Origin: Chloroflexota bacterium | GTDB lineage: Bacteria; Chloroflexota; Ktedonobacteria; Ktedonobacterales; Ktedonobacteraceae | Reading direction: 5' to 3' | DNA length: 14,081 bases | NCBI GenBank assembly: GCA_902810755.1 | Contig: CADDYT010000157.1 | Coordinates: 1-14,081, forward strand | The notes under the pieces: generated by a model | Seen by the model: only the letters and a program-made list of their open reading frames with translations | What the model was told of the DNA's origin: nothing | Database searches by the model: none | Program-made: the position numbers and the translations under genes | Shown: positions 1-7,481 of the stretch, one piece after another | Layout of the letters: every line of letters begins with the position of its first letter | How positions within the stretch are numbered: the first letter of the stretch is position 1

Positions 1-21
1 GAGCAGGCCACCACGCAGGGA

Positions 22-127
22 GCAGGCCAGCCGCCAGGGGTGGCCCTACTCTATACGGGCGAGCGATGGCATGAGGGAGGGGGGAGGGGGGCGTATAGAG
101 TAGGGCCACCCCTGGCGGCTGGCCTGC
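22..127. repeat. Perfect 36-bp inverted repeat with 34-nt spacer
   Basis: Positions 22-57 and 92-127 are exact reverse complements (36 of 36). The spacer is 34 nt, and its right half is almost pure purine (GAGGG-type runs at 73-91). Inside the arms lies the 15-mer GGCCACCCCTGGCGG (104-118, and inverted at 31-45); a third copy sits outside at 153-167. The element lies beyond the 3' end of the minus-strand stress-protein gene and contains no convincing ORF. It could be a MITE-like or REP-like mobile palindrome, or a very strong transcript hairpin. The pairing is read directly from the sequence; its role is not known. Confidence 0.85.
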
Positions 128-170
128 GGCGGCCTTCAGTTGACGCCTCTGGGGCCACCCCTGGCGGGTG

Positions 171-234
171 GCCTGCCCGGCGTGGTGCCTCGACCGCCTG
201 CCTGGCGTGGTACTTCGACCGCCTGCCTGGCGTG
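171..234. repeat. 25-bp tandem repeat, about 2.6 copies
   Basis: Units run 171-195, 196-220 and a partial unit 221-234. Each begins GCCTGCC(C/T)GGCGTG and the full units end TCGACC; the two complete units differ at only a few positions. Each unit holds a small CGCC/GGCG hairpin. Together with the inverted repeat at 22-127 and the 15-mer copy at 153-167, it makes the whole non-coding stretch 1-266 repetitive. I see no gene in that stretch. The array lies just downstream of the stop codon of the minus-strand gene ending at 267, so it would form the 3' end of that transcript. Confidence 0.75.
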
Positions 235-266
235 TGATCTGCGATGGGGTACAGCATGTAATCCAT

Positions 267-1004
267 CTATCGGACCATCGCAGCCCCATTATGGCGCAGG
301 ATGTCCATGACCTGCTGTGCCTGCCCTCCGTTGGCCTGCACCGTCACCAGCACGCGGCCTGCCGCCAACTCGCGGCGGTAGAGGTGGGCTTCATGTTCAG
401 GGATGCCCATATCCGCGAAGACGCCGAGGATGCCGCCGGTCACGGCTCCGAGGGCCGCGCCGCCCAGTGTCGCAGCCAGGATGCCGCCTGCCACTGCCGG
501 GCCGATGCCGGGAATCAGCAGCGCGGCCGCTGCGCCCAGCAATCCACCGACGATGCCGCCACTCACGATACCCTCGCCTTCACCTGTACGCACCTCGGTG
601 GGAGCAACGCCGCGTTCTTCACCTGTCACGTTTTCGCTCTGCTCCGCGCTCTCAGGCGTTTCCGTCCGGGCCGCGCTTCTCATCTCGTCCGGGGGAAGCG
701 CCGGATTTTGCTCTTCCGCCGGTTTGTGTCCCTGGCGCAACTGGAGCGTTTCGAGCGCCTCTTCTGAAAGAGGCAGCGCGCTTTCCAGCGCGGCGTTGGC
801 CTCTGTCGGGCCGAGGGCGGGCATGAGAACGGCGTCTGCCGCGCCCATCACGCCCCCGACAATGCCGCCCAGGACGCCAGCGGTGTGGCGTACAAGAAAG
901 CCGATGCGGTCATTGCTATATCCCGCCTGTTGCAACGCCCGAATAGCCTGCTCCGCCTGCTGCTCATCCGCGAAAACACCCACTACCGTCGAACGTACTG
1001 CCAT
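267..1004 (-). CDS. Glycine-zipper general stress protein, YflT-like (copy 1)
   Basis: A 245-residue protein. Residues 5-40 (STVVGVF...AEQAI..L..AGY....IG) match the YflT/general stress protein 17M-like N-terminal fold. Two glycine/alanine zipper hydrophobic segments follow, at about 43-66 and 146-197, separated by an acidic, probably disordered linker (about 66-145). A hydrophilic tail (about 200-245) resembles a second small alpha/beta unit. The zippers suggest membrane association; the biochemical role of the family is poorly known. The start at 1004 is preferred over an upstream in-frame ATG at 1046 because AGGAG lies at 1016-1020 and because homology begins immediately after it. The gene follows the MFS gene on the same strand with a 91-bp gap, so co-transcription is possible. 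A clear paralogue lies at 9122-9871; this copy differs in having the extra first zipper and the long linker. Confidence 0.82.
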   Translation of the reverse strand: MAVRSTVVGVFADEQQAEQAIRALQQAGYSNDRIGFLVRHTAGVLGGIVGGVMGAADAVLMPALGPTEANAALESALPLSEEALETLQLRQGHKPAEEQNPALPPDEMRSAARTETPESAEQSENVTGEERGVAPTEVRTGEGEGIVSGGIVGGLLGAAAALLIPGIGPAVAGGILAATLGGAALGAVTGGILGVFADMGIPEHEAHLYRRELAAGRVLVTVQANGGQAQQVMDILRHNGAAMVR

Positions 1005-1095
1005 CTTCTCTCTATCTCCTTTGCTCTGTTTGACTGAAGAATACACGGATGGCGTTGCAGAAAAGTTACAGGTACGTCATGGCATGGTAGTGACT

Positions 1096-2370
1096 TTACG
1101 GAGTGACTTTCTGGATGCTGCTCCAGGGCCTTTTCTGGAAGAACGCGATGGTAAGCGCGCCGAGGGCGCAGATGGCGCCACCCGCGCCCAGGGCAAGTGG
1201 CGCGCCGATGGATTGCGCGGCCCAACCGGCAACGAGCGTGCCGAAGGGGGCAATACCGAAGGTAATCAGCACCCAGATGCTGAGGACACGCCCGCGCACC
1301 GCTTCGGGCGTCATGATCTGCACCGTCATGTTAGTCACGGTCGAGGACGCGACCGTGCAGGAGCCGAGCAGGATGAGCAGCAGCAGAGAGGCTTGCAGGT
1401 TTCTTGAGAGCGCGAAGACGAGGCAGGTGGCGCCGCCCACAGCGCAGACGGAGATCAGTACGCGCAGGTTGTGCCGCAGGCGCTGGCTGAACATGACGAG
1501 CAGCAACGCACCCAGCAGCGCGCCCGTTCCCGCTGCCGCGTTGAGGACGCCCAGTCCCTGCGCGCCGACGCGGAAAATATTCCCGGCAAAGATCGGCAGC
1601 AGCGTGGTGTAGGGGTAGACGAGAAAGGCAACCAGGAATTGCAGCAGCAGGGCCAGTTGCAGCAGTGGCTGCTCGCGCACGAAACGCAGGCCAACGCCGA
1701 GACCGCGCCACATGCTCTCTCGCTTCTCCTGCACGCGCTCGTGCGTAAACGAGGGGTGGATAAAGAGCAGGGGGAGCAGCACGGCCAGGTAGCTGAGGGC
1801 ATTGAGATAGTAATTGCCGGCGATGCCGAAGAGGGCAATCGAGAAGCCGCCGATGGCCGGACCAACCACACGCGAGAGGTTGAACTGCGTCGAGTTCAGG
1901 GCAATGCCCTGCTTCAACTCTTCCGGCCCCACCAGTTCGCCGATAAACGCCTGCCACGCCGGGAAACCGACGGAACTGCACGTGCCGTTGACCAGCGCCA
2001 GCAGGATGATCTGCCAGACAGCGATCACGTGCAGCGCCGTAAGCAGACCCAGCAGCGCCGCCGTACTCATATAGACGGCCTGCGTGACGAAGAGCAAACA
2101 CCGCCGGTTGAAGCGGTCGGCCACCACGCCGCCGAAGAGCGAGAAGACAATGTTCGGCAGCGTTGAGGCAAAACCGACAAGGCCGAGCAGCAGAGCGGAA
2201 TTGGTCATCTGGAGAACCTGCCAGCCCTGGCCTACTGCCTGTATCCAGAAGCCAATGTTAGAAAGAAACGCGCCCATCCAGAAAATGCCGAAGTCTCTCT
2301 CTGTGAGCGGGCGCAATGACGCGGGGACGAGAAAAGATTTGCGCTTTGCGTAGGTTTGCAGGAATGCCAT
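1096..2370 (-). CDS. MFS transporter, MFS_3 (EntS-like) exporter family
   Basis: A 424-residue polytopic membrane protein with about 12 predicted hydrophobic helices. The N-terminal pattern (PLTERDFGIFW, residues 21-31) and the MFS motif A between TM2 and TM3 (GGVVADRFNRR, residues 80-90) point to the MFS_3 group. That group includes the enterobactin exporter EntS and many uncharacterised drug or metabolite exporters. A basic cytoplasmic central loop around residues 200-220 separates the two six-helix halves. It probably uses the proton motive force to export a small molecule; the substrate cannot be read from the sequence. The start ATG at 2370 follows AAGG at 2381-2384 with a 10-nt, all-T-rich spacer. 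The gene is followed on the same strand by a general stress protein gene, and a terminator hairpin isolates it from the kinase gene upstream. No frameshift or truncation is seen. Confidence 0.9.
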   Translation of the reverse strand: MAFLQTYAKRKSFLVPASLRPLTERDFGIFWMGAFLSNIGFWIQAVGQGWQVLQMTNSALLLGLVGFASTLPNIVFSLFGGVVADRFNRRCLLFVTQAVYMSTAALLGLLTALHVIAVWQIILLALVNGTCSSVGFPAWQAFIGELVGPEELKQGIALNSTQFNLSRVVGPAIGGFSIALFGIAGNYYLNALSYLAVLLPLLFIHPSFTHERVQEKRESMWRGLGVGLRFVREQPLLQLALLLQFLVAFLVYPYTTLLPIFAGNIFRVGAQGLGVLNAAAGTGALLGALLLVMFSQRLRHNLRVLISVCAVGGATCLVFALSRNLQASLLLLILLGSCTVASSTVTNMTVQIMTPEAVRGRVLSIWVLITFGIAPFGTLVAGWAAQSIGAPLALGAGGAICALGALTIAFFQKRPWSSIQKVTP

Positions 2371-2462
2371 AAAAAAAAGTCCTTAACTAGAGATGCATAA
2401 AAGGGTTGTCATGATTCAAGACCGCCGCCGCCGCGCGCCTCACCTGATTTTGTGTGCCAGAC

Positions 2463-2514
2463 AAAACAACCATGCCTGTCATGACCGTCGCATAGACGGC
2501 CACGACAGGCATGG
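2463..2514 (-). terminator. Strong hairpin terminator after the kinase gene
   Basis: Arms 2470-2489 and 2495-2514 pair over 20 positions with only two mismatches, both G-U capable in RNA, around the 5-nt loop GCATA. Read on the minus strand, the hairpin is followed by TTGTTTTG, a U-rich tract. It lies between the stop of the kinase gene (2678) and the start of the MFS gene (2370) and probably ends the transpeptidase-kinase transcript. The remaining intergenic bases (2371-2462, 2515-2677) contain a GC-rich CCGCCGCCG stretch but no gene or clear promoter. Confidence 0.7.
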
Positions 2515-2546
2515 CAACATCGCCCTGGATAAAAAATACATGTAAA

Positions 2547-2564
2547 CCGCTCAACGGCGAGCGG
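2547..2564 (-). terminator. Weak hairpin, possible auxiliary terminator
   Basis: CCGCTC (2547-2552) and GAGCGG (2559-2564) pair around a 6-nt loop. On the minus strand the stem is followed by TTTACATGTATTTTTT, which is T-rich but interrupted. It lies upstream of the larger hairpin at 2470-2514 in the same transcript, so it may be a first, leaky stop signal. The stem is short and could be chance. Confidence 0.35.
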
Positions 2565-2677
2565 CCTTGAATGGCTACAGAAACTTTTCGCCTTCTTCAG
2601 TATACCTGAACAGCAGGGCTATCGACAACGTACAAAGCGTACAGTATAAGGAGGGTAGTATGTGCAATATGATAGAG

Positions 2678-4159
2678 TCATTCCCTGACAGGGGCAAGGC
2701 TCCAGAGGCCGTAATTGCCGACACACTGACCGGCGGCGTCGACAGCGCAGTAGTCGCCGACCAGATTGCCGTCGGAGCGGATCGCGCCCTCAAAAAAGAG
2801 CGGTTGGCGCGCGGAGACGGTGAAAAAGATGTGTCGGGACGCATCGAGGACGCCCGTAAACGATGCCAGGAGCTGCGCCTCGCTGAAGGAACCGTTGATG
2901 CGCTCGTTCGTTTGCCGGATGCGCGTGAGGGTGATGCGCGTCGTGGTACCTGCCAGCAGATCGTGCAGCGTACCGGTGTAGGATTGAGCCAGCACAGGAT
3001 AACGCACTCCTCCCACATTCCCGGTAGCAGTAGCGGGAGGCTTCGACCTGTCGAGAGAAGCGGTTTGCGCTGAACCGCTATGGACAATACCACCGCTATA
3101 CCCTCGCACAAAGGCTCCCAGACCAAAGGCCAGCCCCCCCACAAACAGTAACACGAGCATGAGCATGAGCAGCATCGAGCGTGTAGCGTCTGTGCGCTTA
3201 ACTACAGGAACATGAGAGCTGGCGTTTCTTCGAGATGAGCCTGCAAGGACGAGTCTACGCTTCCGCGGCGCGCGCGCAGGGGGCTGGTTGGCCGCGTCTT
3301 GCAGAGCCTGCCAGAATTGCTCGATGCTGGCAAAACGCTTCTGCACGCCAATGGACATGGCATACTGGATAACGGCAGCCACCGGCGCCGGAAGAGCAGG
3401 CACGAGCGCGCTGACAGGAACAAGCGGGTCTATCTCCCTGCTCGCCAGCTTTGTGGTGCGTTGCAGCGCGTCGACCGGCACAACGCCTGTCAGTAGCGTA
3501 TAGAGTGTGGCCGCCAGGCCATAGACGTCGGCGCGTTGATCGGTACCCATGCCACTGTATTGTTCGGGCGCCCCATAGCCGGGGGAGCAGTGACGAATGG
3601 CCGTCGTAGTAGCTTCTGGCTCGTACTCCTTCGCAATGCCAAAATCGACCAGCACCGTTCCCGCGCCATTTTCCTGCACCACCAGATTGGATGGCTTAAC
3701 ATCGCGATGCAGAACGGGGGGCGACTGGCTATGAAGATAGGACAGAGCGGCGACAACAGGTTCCAACTTCGCCAGCGCTTCCTGCAGCGGAAAACGCTGC
3801 TCTGGTTGCCGCTTCCTCAGGGCATCCAGATTGGTTCCCTCGATATAATCCATCAACAGACAGGTCTGGTGGGAGAGCGCATCTTCAAAGACGCGATGCA
3901 CACGGGGCAGCGCCGGATGGTGCAGGCGCGTCAGTAACTCTCCCTCGAACAGAAATCGCGCCCGCTCCTTTTTATCCTGATCGGTCAACATCTTCAGCGC
4001 GAAACGCTGTGCGGTCACCGGTTCTTTCCGCTCGCGCTCAGCGTCCTGGTCGCGCACCAGATAGACAATGCTGAAACCGCCTCTGCCGAGGATGTCTTCG
4101 ACTAGATAGTGGCCATCAATGATAGCGCCAACAGGATAGATAGATGTTGCTCCCGACAT
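2678..4159 (-). CDS. Transmembrane Ser/Thr protein kinase with extracytoplasmic domain
   Basis: A 493-residue protein. The kinase domain (about 18-285) has the glycine loop GRGGFS (25-30), ATP lysine K56 (ALKML), catalytic HRDVKPSN (151-158), DFG (172-174) and APEQ (197-200), so it should be active. A basic juxtamembrane linker (about 295-328) is followed by one TM helix (about 329-350). A Thr/Ser/Pro linker then leads to a beta-rich extracytoplasmic domain (about 394-493) with two cysteines (C471, C479) that could form a disulfide. There are no PASTA repeats, so it is not a classic PknB/PrkC muropeptide sensor. The start at 4159 is chosen because AGGAGG lies 6 nt upstream (4166-4171); an upstream GTG at 4177 would overlap that site. 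The L,D-transpeptidase stop lies 21 bp upstream, so the pair is very likely one operon. The ligand and targets are unknown. Confidence 0.92.
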   Translation of the reverse strand: MSGATSIYPVGAIIDGHYLVEDILGRGGFSIVYLVRDQDAERERKEPVTAQRFALKMLTDQDKKERARFLFEGELLTRLHHPALPRVHRVFEDALSHQTCLLMDYIEGTNLDALRKRQPEQRFPLQEALAKLEPVVAALSYLHSQSPPVLHRDVKPSNLVVQENGAGTVLVDFGIAKEYEPEATTTAIRHCSPGYGAPEQYSGMGTDQRADVYGLAATLYTLLTGVVPVDALQRTTKLASREIDPLVPVSALVPALPAPVAAVIQYAMSIGVQKRFASIEQFWQALQDAANQPPARAPRKRRLVLAGSSRRNASSHVPVVKRTDATRSMLLMLMLVLLFVGGLAFGLGAFVRGYSGGIVHSGSAQTASLDRSKPPATATGNVGGVRYPVLAQSYTGTLHDLLAGTTTRITLTRIRQTNERINGSFSEAQLLASFTGVLDASRHIFFTVSARQPLFFEGAIRSDGNLVGDYCAVDAAGQCVGNYGLWSLAPVRE

Positions 4160-4180
4160 GCCTGACCTCCTCACCACGAG

Positions 4181-6226
4181 CTAATAGACGACGATCAACG
4201 TATTCCAATCAGTGTGCTGGTAGACCCAGGCAGCATCGCTTTCGCTGAGATTGATACATCCATGACTGCCATCAAAGTTGTAGGCGGTATCGCCGCCCGC
4301 GTCCTGGTGAGGGAACTGTGTTCCGGGGCCAAAGCTGGCGCGCCACCAGGCATCATGCACGAAGTAGCCCCCCCAGTGGTAGAGAATGGCATACTTGATC
4401 GGCGTATCGGGGAACCAGTAGGGCGAACCTTTCGGGTCTGCCGCCTTGAAGATGGTAGGCGAGCGACGATCCAGCGTGGCCCAGACGCCGGGAAGCGAAG
4501 GCAGTTCCGCGCGGCCTGTCGTCACATAGAAAGAACGCAATAGCCTGCCGTTCCGGTAGACGCGCATAACCTGTTCCACCAGCGAAACCATTAACACGGT
4601 ACGATTTTGCAGTTTATAATGCTCGATCGCCGCCAGGTCGCTGGCATGGGGCCGATTCCAGGGAGTGTGGTCGTTGAAGTCCGCTTCGAGCATGTGCAGG
4701 TTGAAAAGGGCATTCTGCGCCTCGGCCACCATCGCCTCGAAATCGCTCGTTGTCTGCGCGTCGGCAAGATCATTATCGATGCTCGCGCCAATACCCGCCT
4801 GCATATAGCCGCTATCCAACGCGTAAGTATGCCCATCGTAGCTGTCATAATAGGGATGCGCCTTTGCCCATGCCGCCGCCTCTTGATGAAACTTCTTCAC
4901 CAGATAGCGGGCCTCACCCTGCACCAGTTCGCCATGCATCGAGGCGATATCGGTATCAACCTGCCTGAGAAAGAGCAGATCATCGAAGACCGTCTTTGCC
5001 TGTTCCACCATCACCTCGTCGGCTTGCAGCCGCTGCTGGTAGGGGCGAGCATCGAGGCCATAGATGGTAAGCTGGCGAACCTGGGCCTGCAACTCGTTCA
5101 ATTTAGTCACGCTGACATAGGGAAATGCCTGTATGGAGCCAACGATGACCTGCTGGTACTGCGCGTCGATCAACGCGCTCACATTCTGAAAATCGCTGAC
5201 ATGGCGAGCGCCGGTAAAGGCAGCCAGATCGTCCTCGTACTGCGCCTGCATGGCAGTCACATCGACACCAGCCGCCCTGAGCCTGCTAATGGTCGCCTCG
5301 AAATCTTGCAACTGGCCCAGAGCCATCTCCATCGCGCTTAACGCGAGTAGGCCCTGGCGCGCCTGCTGGCTGATGGCCGCGTAGTCGCGGGGCGTCTTTG
5401 CCGTTTCCAGCGCCAGTTGATCCTGGCTGAACTGCTGTGAGAAGCTATCGAGGTTGGCCGCTCCCCGCACAGCCGCCTGCGAAAGCGCGACCTGGAAATT
5501 TTGCACATCCTGCTGCGCCCGCGTTTGTGCCTGCTCTGTCGCCTGCTCCACAACGCTCACCACTTTCACGCTCAGCGCGTGATAGCCCTTCAGCAGCATC
5601 TGGCCTGTGTCGAAGAAGGCGGGGAGAAACAGCCGCGTGCTGGCGAGTTGCTGTTCCTGCCGGTAGAGCGGTTGCAGCAACGCAAGCGGCACGCCCTGCG
5701 CACGGGCCTGGGAAAGCTGGCTGTCAAGCTGCGCTTTGCTTTGCGCCACCTGCTGAGCCAGGCGCGGGTTGCCGCCATAGCCAGCGAGACCGAACAAAAG
5801 GAGAGCAAGTAATAAGACAAGGCCCAGAGCGCAGCCAACCAGCACGAGAGGCTTTTTCCTGCTGGAGCGCCTTGCCCGTTTCCGCGGCACGGATTGCGGG
5901 CGCGTCTGTTGCGCCTGCTCCGCTACCGGGGCTGAATGGCGTTCCTGTTGCACCGCCAGGGCGTAGGCCAGGGGGGAGAGACGTGTCGAAGCCCGCACCG
6001 TCTTCTCATCATCAGTGCTGTCCTCCTCGTCACGCAGGCCCGCTACGAAGCGGGCCGCCACCCTGATCGTCACCTCAGCGTCCGCTCCCTGCTCATCCGA
6101 CCGGCGAGGACGCTCATCGCTGCTCTTCTGGCAATACGGGCAAAGACGCGTATTGTCTTCAGCGCCGCCCGCGATGGCAATGCCGCAGCACGTACAAAAA
6201 TGTTGTGAGAGAGATACCTGTGCCAT
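4181..6226 (-). CDS. L,D-transpeptidase (YkuD) with zinc ribbon and TM anchor
   Basis: A 681-residue protein. A cytosolic zinc ribbon (C11-x2-C14 ... C29-x2-C32) comes first. It is followed by an acidic/basic Ser/Thr-containing linker (about 35-125), one TM helix (about 126-150), a long helical extracytoplasmic stalk (about 155-535; many Q/A/L, coiled-coil-like) and a C-terminal YkuD domain (about 541-681). Catalytic features are H624 (FVHD) and S654-H655-G656-C657-I-N659 (SHGCIN), with C657 the nucleophile. YkuD enzymes form 3-3 or related cross-links in peptidoglycan, or attach proteins to it. The protein is much longer than minimal YkuD enzymes because of the stalk and the cytosolic head. 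The start at 6226 has AGGGG at 6234-6238, at the edge of a tandem repeat. The kinase gene follows after 21 bp. The unusual point is a metal-binding cytosolic module on a wall enzyme, which could receive an intracellular signal. Confidence 0.9.
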   Translation of the reverse strand: MAQVSLSQHFCTCCGIAIAGGAEDNTRLCPYCQKSSDERPRRSDEQGADAEVTIRVAARFVAGLRDEEDSTDDEKTVRASTRLSPLAYALAVQQERHSAPVAEQAQQTRPQSVPRKRARRSSRKKPLVLVGCALGLVLLLALLLFGLAGYGGNPRLAQQVAQSKAQLDSQLSQARAQGVPLALLQPLYRQEQQLASTRLFLPAFFDTGQMLLKGYHALSVKVVSVVEQATEQAQTRAQQDVQNFQVALSQAAVRGAANLDSFSQQFSQDQLALETAKTPRDYAAISQQARQGLLALSAMEMALGQLQDFEATISRLRAAGVDVTAMQAQYEDDLAAFTGARHVSDFQNVSALIDAQYQQVIVGSIQAFPYVSVTKLNELQAQVRQLTIYGLDARPYQQRLQADEVMVEQAKTVFDDLLFLRQVDTDIASMHGELVQGEARYLVKKFHQEAAAWAKAHPYYDSYDGHTYALDSGYMQAGIGASIDNDLADAQTTSDFEAMVAEAQNALFNLHMLEADFNDHTPWNRPHASDLAAIEHYKLQNRTVLMVSLVEQVMRVYRNGRLLRSFYVTTGRAELPSLPGVWATLDRRSPTIFKAADPKGSPYWFPDTPIKYAILYHWGGYFVHDAWWRASFGPGTQFPHQDAGGDTAYNFDGSHGCINLSESDAAWVYQHTDWNTLIVVY

Positions 6227-6236
6227 CGTCTTTCCC

Positions 6237-6346
6237 CTGAGCTAGCCCGGCATCCTGAAGCGAATACCGGGCCGCTGTATACCTGCTTCCTCTGAGCTAG
6301 CCCGGCATCCTGAAGCGAATACCGGCTCGCTGTATATCTGCTTTTG
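6237..6346. repeat. 55-bp tandem duplication, each copy a hairpin
   Basis: Copy 1 (6237-6291) and copy 2 (6292-6346) match at 49 of 55 positions. Each copy starts CTGAGCTAGCCCGGCATCC, and each contains an inverted repeat (GCCCGGCAT against ATACCGGGC, with one G-U pair) around a TGAAGCGA loop; the pairing is longer in copy 1. On the minus strand each hairpin is followed by CTAGCTCAG and a purine run (AGAGGAAG or AGGGGAAAG). The second of these supplies the ribosome-binding site of the transpeptidase gene. The pair fills most of the 132-bp gap between the ferritin-like gene and that gene. It could act as a leaky terminator, an mRNA processing site or a 5' stabiliser. Confidence 0.85.
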
Positions 6347-6358
6347 CTCTAACTGTAT

Positions 6359-7255
6359 TTAACCGTTGCCAACCGTCGAGGAAGCCACAGAGAAAGGTTT
6401 CGTGTATTTCACCTCGCTGTCCGAGGTGCTGACTTCCTGATAGGTATAGCTGTTGCCGCTCGTCGGGCTGAGGTAGCCCGCCTTTTGCACCAGCGCAGGC
6501 GCGTCGCCAACGGTGGCAATGAGGGCGGGAGCGTAGGCATCCTCCTCGGCGGGACTCATCGAGCCGATCTGGCGGCCAATGACGCGATGCCCTTCCTCGA
6601 TCATGGCGATCTGGGCCGCGACCTGCGCCAGATCAGGCCGTCCCATCTGGGCGAATTCCAGTACCGCCGCCAGAAACGCCGAGTCAAACACGCCTTCCAG
6701 TTGCTGCTGTGTGGCAATGAAGGTGTTCAGATCGGTGAAGGTCTGTGCGCCATGCGGGAAACTGAAAGTCTCGGCCAGAGAGGACCCGCCGTTGGCAGTG
6801 AAAAACTGCTGGTGAATCTGCTCCTCAACCAGAATAGCCTTGAGACTATCCAGGCTGTCACCGCTGATACCCAGTTGCGAGGCGTTCGCGATCCCATTGG
6901 TATAGAACGTGACCGCCAGCTGCTCTGCTGTGCGGGCAACCGTCAGAATCGTCGCCACCGAGTCGACGGCGGGCTTGTTGAACTTGAACTTACTGCCTGT
7001 GCCGGTTCCGGTTGCAACGGCGCCGGTTCCGCTCAGGCTGCGCATGCCCGTGACCTTCGCATAGGCGGGTAAAACCGATAGCGCGCCTGCTCCGGCCACC
7101 AGACCGCCGGTCGTGGCGATAACTCCCCGTAGCAGGGAACGACGCGATCTCGCTCTGGCAAATGAGGCCAGCAACTGCTCTGTGGCAGCATCCTTTGAGA
7201 TCTTACTCATGAATTTGCCTGTTCCTTTCCTGTCTTTTGACATACTGGCATCCAT
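6359..7255 (-). CDS. Tat-exported ferritin-like protein
   Basis: A protein of about 298 residues. The N-terminus has a twin-arginine signal (R38-R39 in SRRSLLRG), a hydrophobic stretch (about 44-62) and an AYA-type cleavage site. The mature part has the helical ferritin-like layout of the Ferritin_2 group (PF13668). Its metal-ligand-like residues appear in TAEQLAVTFY, EEQIHQQFF and IEEGHRVIG, that is, Glu plus two ExxH motifs. Such proteins presumably bind a di-iron or other metal centre outside the membrane, and relatives include desiccation-related proteins; the reaction is not known. Tat export suggests it folds with cofactor in the cytosol. Two starts are possible: ATG 7255 with AGGGGAGG 5 nt upstream, and ATG 7210 with a weaker AAAGGA site, which would shorten the signal peptide to a more usual length. 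I chose 7255 on the ribosome-binding site. The ORF continues further upstream, but without similarity or signal. Confidence 0.82.
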   Translation of the reverse strand: MDASMSKDRKGTGKFMSKISKDAATEQLLASFARARSRRSLLRGVIATTGGLVAGAGALSVLPAYAKVTGMRSLSGTGAVATGTGTGSKFKFNKPAVDSVATILTVARTAEQLAVTFYTNGIANASQLGISGDSLDSLKAILVEEQIHQQFFTANGGSSLAETFSFPHGAQTFTDLNTFIATQQQLEGVFDSAFLAAVLEFAQMGRPDLAQVAAQIAMIEEGHRVIGRQIGSMSPAEEDAYAPALIATVGDAPALVQKAGYLSPTSGNSYTYQEVSTSDSEVKYTKPFSVASSTVGNG

Positions 7256-7451
7256 TGATGCCTCCCCTCGCGGGGAAAAAAACGCAAACAATCCCCTGCG
7301 GGCGGCCCTGGAAGCCACCTGTTCAAGGAAGAAGCTGCACAGGCTGTCGCGTCGTGGTTTTCCACGGTGGGCGCATAGGCAACAGCCGTTTCGCTTCTGC
7401 CTGTGACTACGCCCACATACACAAGAGCGGATTACCTGTTTTGAGACTTTG

Positions 7452-7481
7452 TTCACAGGAAATATGGAAAAATGCTACTAT
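7452..7481 (+). promoter_or_regulatory. Candidate promoter for the DUF4397-sortase operon
   Basis: TTCACA (7452-7457) and TACTAT (7476-7481) are separated by 18 bp, matching the sigma-70 consensus at 5/6 and 4/6 positions. It lies about 130 bp before the start codon at 7613. The -10 box overlaps the -10 of the candidate opposite-strand promoter at 7472-7498, so the two may compete. Confidence 0.35.

Noticed and set aside
403..1407. Long plus-strand ORF (334 codons) opposite the stress protein and MFS genes
   Set aside because: Its product is Pro/Ala/Ser-rich antisense of the glycine-zipper coding sequence and crosses two real minus-strand genes.
2648..3073. Plus-strand gene starting at ATG 2660 behind a good AAGGAGGG site
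   Set aside because: The ORF lies almost wholly antisense to the kinase C-terminus, whose reading is clearly real; the product shows no domain or signal, so the ribosome-binding site is probably chance.
6237..6346. tRNA gene, because the minus strand reads GGGCTAGCTCAGAGG, like a tRNA D-arm
   Set aside because: The unit repeats every 55 bp, too short for a tRNA, and no anticodon arm, T-arm or acceptor pairing can be formed.
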